A stretch of DNA of 64,000 bases from Novosphingobium endophyticum (GTDB lineage Bacteria > Pseudomonadota > Alphaproteobacteria > Sphingomonadales > Sphingomonadaceae). The stretch's first letter is position 1, and each line of letters opens with the position of its first letter. The stretch covers positions 62,001 to 126,000 of the forward strand of contig NZ_BMHK01000008.1 of assembly GCF_014640675.1 (NCBI RefSeq), in the 5' to 3' direction. The notes below the pieces were generated by a model. The model was given only the letters and a program-made list of their open reading frames with translations, had not been told where the DNA came from and did no database searches. A program made the translations under genes and the position numbers. Shown here one piece after another: positions 60,767 through 64,000 of the stretch.

Positions 60767-63057
60767 CAGAACGCCTGCCCGATTGAAACGTAGATGTTGA
60801 ACCGGGCCTCGCCCGGCCTGCGGGACAGCGGCGTCGCGACGTCAAGCCGCACCGGCCCGAAGTTCGTATAGAAGCGCCCGCCGATCCCGACGCCATAGCG
60901 CAGATCGGAGAACTGCGGCGTCGTCTCGCGATAGGCCTGGCCGGCGTCGATGAAGGCGACGACCCCGTAGTTGCCGAAACGATAGCGCACTTCGGCCGAG
61001 GCCTCGTTCAGGCTGCGCCCGCCGATCGGATCTCCGTCCGGTGCCAGCTCGCCCAGCTTCTGATAGGCAAAGCCGCGCACCGATCCGCCGCCGCCGGCAT
61101 AGAAGCGCCGGGAGGGCGCGATGTCGAACAGTCCCGCGCCCTGGATCGTACCGAGCCGAACCCGTCCCGCCACGACGAACTGGTCCGTCACGGGATAATA
61201 GGCGGAGGCATCCAGTCTGGCGCGAACGTAAGGATCAAAGCCCTTGTTCACCGTCGCCTCGGGCTGGACAAGCGCGGTCAGTCGGTAACCTTCGGTCGGA
61301 TCGAGCAGGCTGTCGGTCTGGTCGAAGCCGGCCTGACCGCTGACGCCGGCAATATAATAGGTGCGGCGGCTGCGTGTGCCGGTTGCGGCGTTGAAGTCCG
61401 TCTCGCCCGTCGCCAGCAGTTCAACACCGTAGGCATAAGTCAACTTCTTCTGCCAGATCGGCGTGGAATCACGGGCGATGTTGGCGGCAAGACGGCCGGT
61501 ATAGGCACTGTAGGCGTCATAGTCGTTGTGGAAGGCCTCGGCGACCACCTGGAACGTGCGGTCCCGCTTGCCGGCGTTGGAACGCCTGAAGGTCACGCCG
61601 GCGCCCTGCTGCCGGGTACCGGCCAGAACATGCGCGATCAATGCGCCTTCGGGCGGGAACATATTGCGATGAGTCCAGGTCGCCTCGGCGGTAATTCCCT
61701 CACCCGCCGCGTACCCTACCGAGCCGGCGATCGTGCGCGGCGGGCCGGCCTGCTGGTTCACATGGAGTTCGACATACTCGGTCCCGTCGCCGGCCGGTTC
61801 GCCGGTCTTGCGGGGCTCGACCGAAACGGTCGAGAACAGGCTTGTAGCCACGAGCGCCTTACGCAGGTCGTCGACCATCCGGCTGTCGTAAAGATCGCCG
61901 CGCTTGAACCGGCTCAGGACCCTGATGTGATCGGCATCGAAGGCGAGGTCGCCGTCCGTGGTGATCCCGTCGAAGCGGCCGCGCGGGCCGATGTCGACCG
62001 GCAGGGTATAGACGCCATCGCCTGTCTCCCGGTCGAGCAGTATGTCGCGGTTTCCCACTTGCGCGAAAGGATAGCCGTTCTCCGGCAGGGCCACCGCCAC
62101 TTTCGCTTCCGCGCCCAGCACACGGCTGGCGATGATAGGCTGACCGGCTTTGAGCGCGAAGTTGTCCGCGATCAGCGAGGGCGGCACGGTCGGTTCGGCA
62201 TCGATATTGATTTCGGAGAATACGTACCGCTTCCCCGGTTGAACGGAAAGGACCGCAATCAACTTCTGGTCTTTCCCGTCTTCACCGCGGTCGATACGTG
62301 TCCTCACGACCGGGGAATGCCAGCCTTCGGAAGCCAGGATGGCCTGCATCAGTTCGCGGTCCTCGGAAAGCCTCGCCGAGATCATGGCGACGTTGGCAGC
62401 CTTGCCGTCGCCTTTCCTGAGCGCGGACAGGGATTTGAACTCGTCGCGCAGATCGACGCCGGTCTCTTCGTTCGCCGCTTCCAGGCCTTCAATCCTGACT
62501 TCGTAGGCGATCGTGACGTCCTGCTCATCGTCGGCGGGCTCGGCCAGCTCGACGGGCGTGACTTCGAACTGCTCGATCGGCGGCAGCGGTGCGACAAGTT
62601 CCGCGTCGCGCACCGGTGCGTCGCCGATTTCCTCTACCCTGTCTTCATCGGACAGGGCAGCGCTGCCCAGTGGAGCGGCCTGCCCCGCTTCCGGCTCGGC
62701 ATCGGCCTGCTCCGCCGCGATCCGGCGCTCGAAAGCCTCGATCGATTCGAGCGGCCGGTCGAGTTCGGAATCGTCCGCGACATCGAGATCCGGTATCGAA
62801 GCGTTGAATTCCTCATTGCTGATGATCGGGTCGACTTGTGGTAGGTCGGCATCGGCCGGCGGTGCGGGAACGGGTACGTCCCCTGCTTCCAGATCGACCT
62901 CTTCGCCTGCAGCATCGGCGGTGTGGTTCGGCGTGGAATTCGAAGGCACCGAGTCCTGTGCGTGTGCCGGATTTGTCGCCAGAAACAGCGCAAGCGACAA
63001 TGCAATCACGCTTGAACTGTCGCGTTTACGCAGGGAACAAGGAGGCATGGTGTCCAT
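60766..63057 (-). CDS. tamA: outer-membrane translocation module TamA (Omp85 family)
   Basis: The protein of about 763 residues has a signal peptide (VIALSLALFLATNPAHA), a long acidic low-complexity region (about residues 25-150), POTRA domains (about residues 160-390), and a 16-strand Omp85 barrel with the RGF-type motif GGGGSVRGFAYQ near residue 640. It inserts autotransporters and other proteins into the outer membrane with TamB. Starts at 63057, 63048 and 63069 are possible; I chose 63057. It is divergent from a YihY/BrkB gene. Confidence 0.92.
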   Translation of the reverse strand: MDTMPPCSLRKRDSSSVIALSLALFLATNPAHAQDSVPSNSTPNHTADAAGEEVDLEAGDVPVPAPPADADLPQVDPIISNEEFNASIPDLDVADDSELDRPLESIEAFERRIAAEQADAEPEAGQAAPLGSAALSDEDRVEEIGDAPVRDAELVAPLPPIEQFEVTPVELAEPADDEQDVTIAYEVRIEGLEAANEETGVDLRDEFKSLSALRKGDGKAANVAMISARLSEDRELMQAILASEGWHSPVVRTRIDRGEDGKDQKLIAVLSVQPGKRYVFSEINIDAEPTVPPSLIADNFALKAGQPIIASRVLGAEAKVAVALPENGYPFAQVGNRDILLDRETGDGVYTLPVDIGPRGRFDGITTDGDLAFDADHIRVLSRFKRGDLYDSRMVDDLRKALVATSLFSTVSVEPRKTGEPAGDGTEYVELHVNQQAGPPRTIAGSVGYAAGEGITAEATWTHRNMFPPEGALIAHVLAGTRQQGAGVTFRRSNAGKRDRTFQVVAEAFHNDYDAYSAYTGRLAANIARDSTPIWQKKLTYAYGVELLATGETDFNAATGTRSRRTYYIAGVSGQAGFDQTDSLLDPTEGYRLTALVQPEATVNKGFDPYVRARLDASAYYPVTDQFVVAGRVRLGTIQGAGLFDIAPSRRFYAGGGGSVRGFAYQKLGELAPDGDPIGGRSLNEASAEVRYRFGNYGVVAFIDAGQAYRETTPQFSDLRYGVGIGGRFYTNFGPVRLDVATPLSRRPGEARFNIYVSIGQAF

Positions 63058-63173
63058 TAGCCTAGGCATGAGCAACGCGACGAATCATTCCCGCATTAGA
63101 CCGGTTCACCCGATCTTTCCTGAACTTTTGAAGCGCTTTGCAACAGCGAAAGTTCCATGTGAGACAGGTCATC

Positions 63174-64000
63174 ATGGAAGCTGATACCCCATCGCCTGCC
63201 CCCCGTCCCGGCGCGGATGCGCACTCGCCGATCTCGATGCCGATCGGCGCCTGGAAAGGCGTCATCAACCGCGTGTGGGTGATGAGCGGCTTTCATCAAC
63301 TCGGAATGCTCTCGGCAGGCCTCGCCTTCTACTCCTTCCTTGCGCTCACGCCGCTCATCGCCGCGACCGTCATGATCTATGGGCTGATAGGAAATGTCGA
63401 TACGGTACGCCAGCAGATGGCGAGCATCGTCGAGGTGGTCCCACCCGAAGCGGCTCATGTGCTGGAGCAACAGTTGCTCACTATCGTATCGACCAGTTCC
63501 GGCGTCACCGGCCTGGCGCTCGTAGTCGCACTGTTCTTCGCCGTTTTCGGAGCCATGCGTGCGGCATACGGAATGATCAGCGCACTCAACATCATCAACG
63601 AGGAGCACGAGACGCGCGGCATGATCGCCGTATCGCTGCGTGCCGCGGGATTGACGCTGGCGGCCGTGCTGATCGCGCTGACCGGCGTGTTGGCGGGAGG
63701 CGTCTTCGCCTGGCTGCAGGTGCAGACGAAAGTCTATCTCGGCGCATCGACCCAGACCTTGTTCCGGATCCTGACGTGGAGCGTCGCAATCGCGCTGGGC
63801 AGCGCCGGATTCGCCCTTATCATGCGCTACGGGCCGGACCGGCGCCCCGCGAAATGGCGCTGGCTGATGCCCGGATCGGTCCTCGCCACGCTACTGTGGA
63901 TACTGGTGTCGTTCGGTTTTTCGCTCTACGTCGCCTATATCAGCGACTACAACGCGACCTACGGCTCGCTTTCGGCGATTGTGGTATTCCTGATGTGGCT
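63174..64000 (+). CDS. YihY/BrkB family inner-membrane protein (3' truncated)
   Basis: The frame opens with ATG 63174 and stays open to the window end, giving about 275 residues of a larger protein. It shows the YihY pattern: GMLSAGLAFYSFLALTPLIAA, then several helices including LALVVALFFAVFGAMRAAYGMI, and the late NATYGSLSAIVVFLMWL, the family's GxLxxxxxxLxW signature. It was formerly mis-annotated as ribonuclease BN; the function is unclear, and virulence or membrane-remodelling links exist in some bacteria. It diverges from tamA across 116 bases. Confidence 0.9.
   Translation, partial: MEADTPSPAPRPGADAHSPISMPIGAWKGVINRVWVMSGFHQLGMLSAGLAFYSFLALTPLIAATVMIYGLIGNVDTVRQQMASIVEVVPPEAAHVLEQQLLTIVSTSSGVTGLALVVALFFAVFGAMRAAYGMISALNIINEEHETRGMIAVSLRAAGLTLAAVLIALTGVLAGGVFAWLQVQTKVYLGASTQTLFRILTWSVAIALGSAGFALIMRYGPDRRPAKWRWLMPGSVLATLLWILVSFGFSLYVAYISDYNATYGSLSAIVVFLMW

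Overview
This is a GC-rich, gene-dense chromosomal segment from an alphaproteobacterium, most likely a member of the Sphingomonadales (Novosphingobium/Sphingomonas-like). The lineage clues are: a fused double-domain Hfq; an IspD-IspF fusion; an archaeal/eukaryote-type (type 3) prolyl-tRNA synthetase; the alphaproteobacterial dusB-ntrB-ntrC-ntrY-ntrX-hfq-hflX block; a PhaR-type polyhydroxyalkanoate regulator; and two very large TonB-dependent receptors. No genus was verified by a search. I see no insertion sequence, prophage, CRISPR array or rRNA. There is one tRNA gene, tRNA-Ser(UGA).

Layout. 1-6.8 kb: end of an MFS transporter, alr, phaR, proS, a DUF805 membrane protein and rnr. 6.8-7.6 kb: an intergenic repeat element and a universal stress protein. 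7.7-10.9 kb: pyruvate dehydrogenase E2 (pdhC), a hot-dog thioesterase and E3 (lpdA), all on one strand. 11-16.3 kb: a PilZ protein, acetyl-CoA synthetase, UDP-glucose dehydrogenase and a polysaccharide-deacetylase-like protein. 16.4-20.4 kb: a TonB receptor plus beta-propeller phytase operon preceded by a near-consensus PHO box. 20.6-30 kb: tRNA-Ser, then a long tightly packed run (lytic transglycosylase, RlpA/SPOR lipoprotein, D,D-carboxypeptidase, tmk, holB, metG, tatD-like, MBL hydrolase, small membrane protein, encapsulated-ferritin-like protein, mazG). 30-39.4 kb: the nitrogen-regulation/Hfq block on the minus strand. 39.5-44.1 kb: ispDF, an unknown exported protein, pncC/cinA, a RatA/COQ10-like protein, lipA and carbonic anhydrase. 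44.2-49.7 kb: an unknown periplasmic repeat protein, gyrA, a DUF952 protein and a YhhN protein. 49.7-55.9 kb: a compact pectin-utilisation locus (promoter with an embedded operator palindrome, 28-codon leader ORF, TonB receptor, rhamnogalacturonan acetylesterase, PL10-type pectate lyase). 55.9-64 kb: a second PilZ protein, a tiny lipoprotein, tamB, tamA and a truncated YihY/BrkB gene.

How the parts work together. Two nutrient-scavenging modules stand out, and each pairs an outer-membrane TonB receptor with secreted enzymes and its own candidate operator. One is for organic phosphate (phytate), the other for pectin/rhamnogalacturonan. The 20.8-23.9 kb genes act on peptidoglycan. The ntr block couples two two-component systems to a post-transcriptional RNA chaperone and a ribosome-associated GTPase. 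tamA-tamB builds outer-membrane proteins.

Most promising for follow-up: the leader ORF and operator of the pectin locus; the PHO box of the phytase operon; the encapsulin-cargo-type ferritin that has no shell gene nearby and no visible targeting tail; the RlpA homologue lacking both catalytic-position residues; the interleaved inverted repeats at 41.8 kb; and PhaR-box-like palindromes upstream of phaR and hfq.
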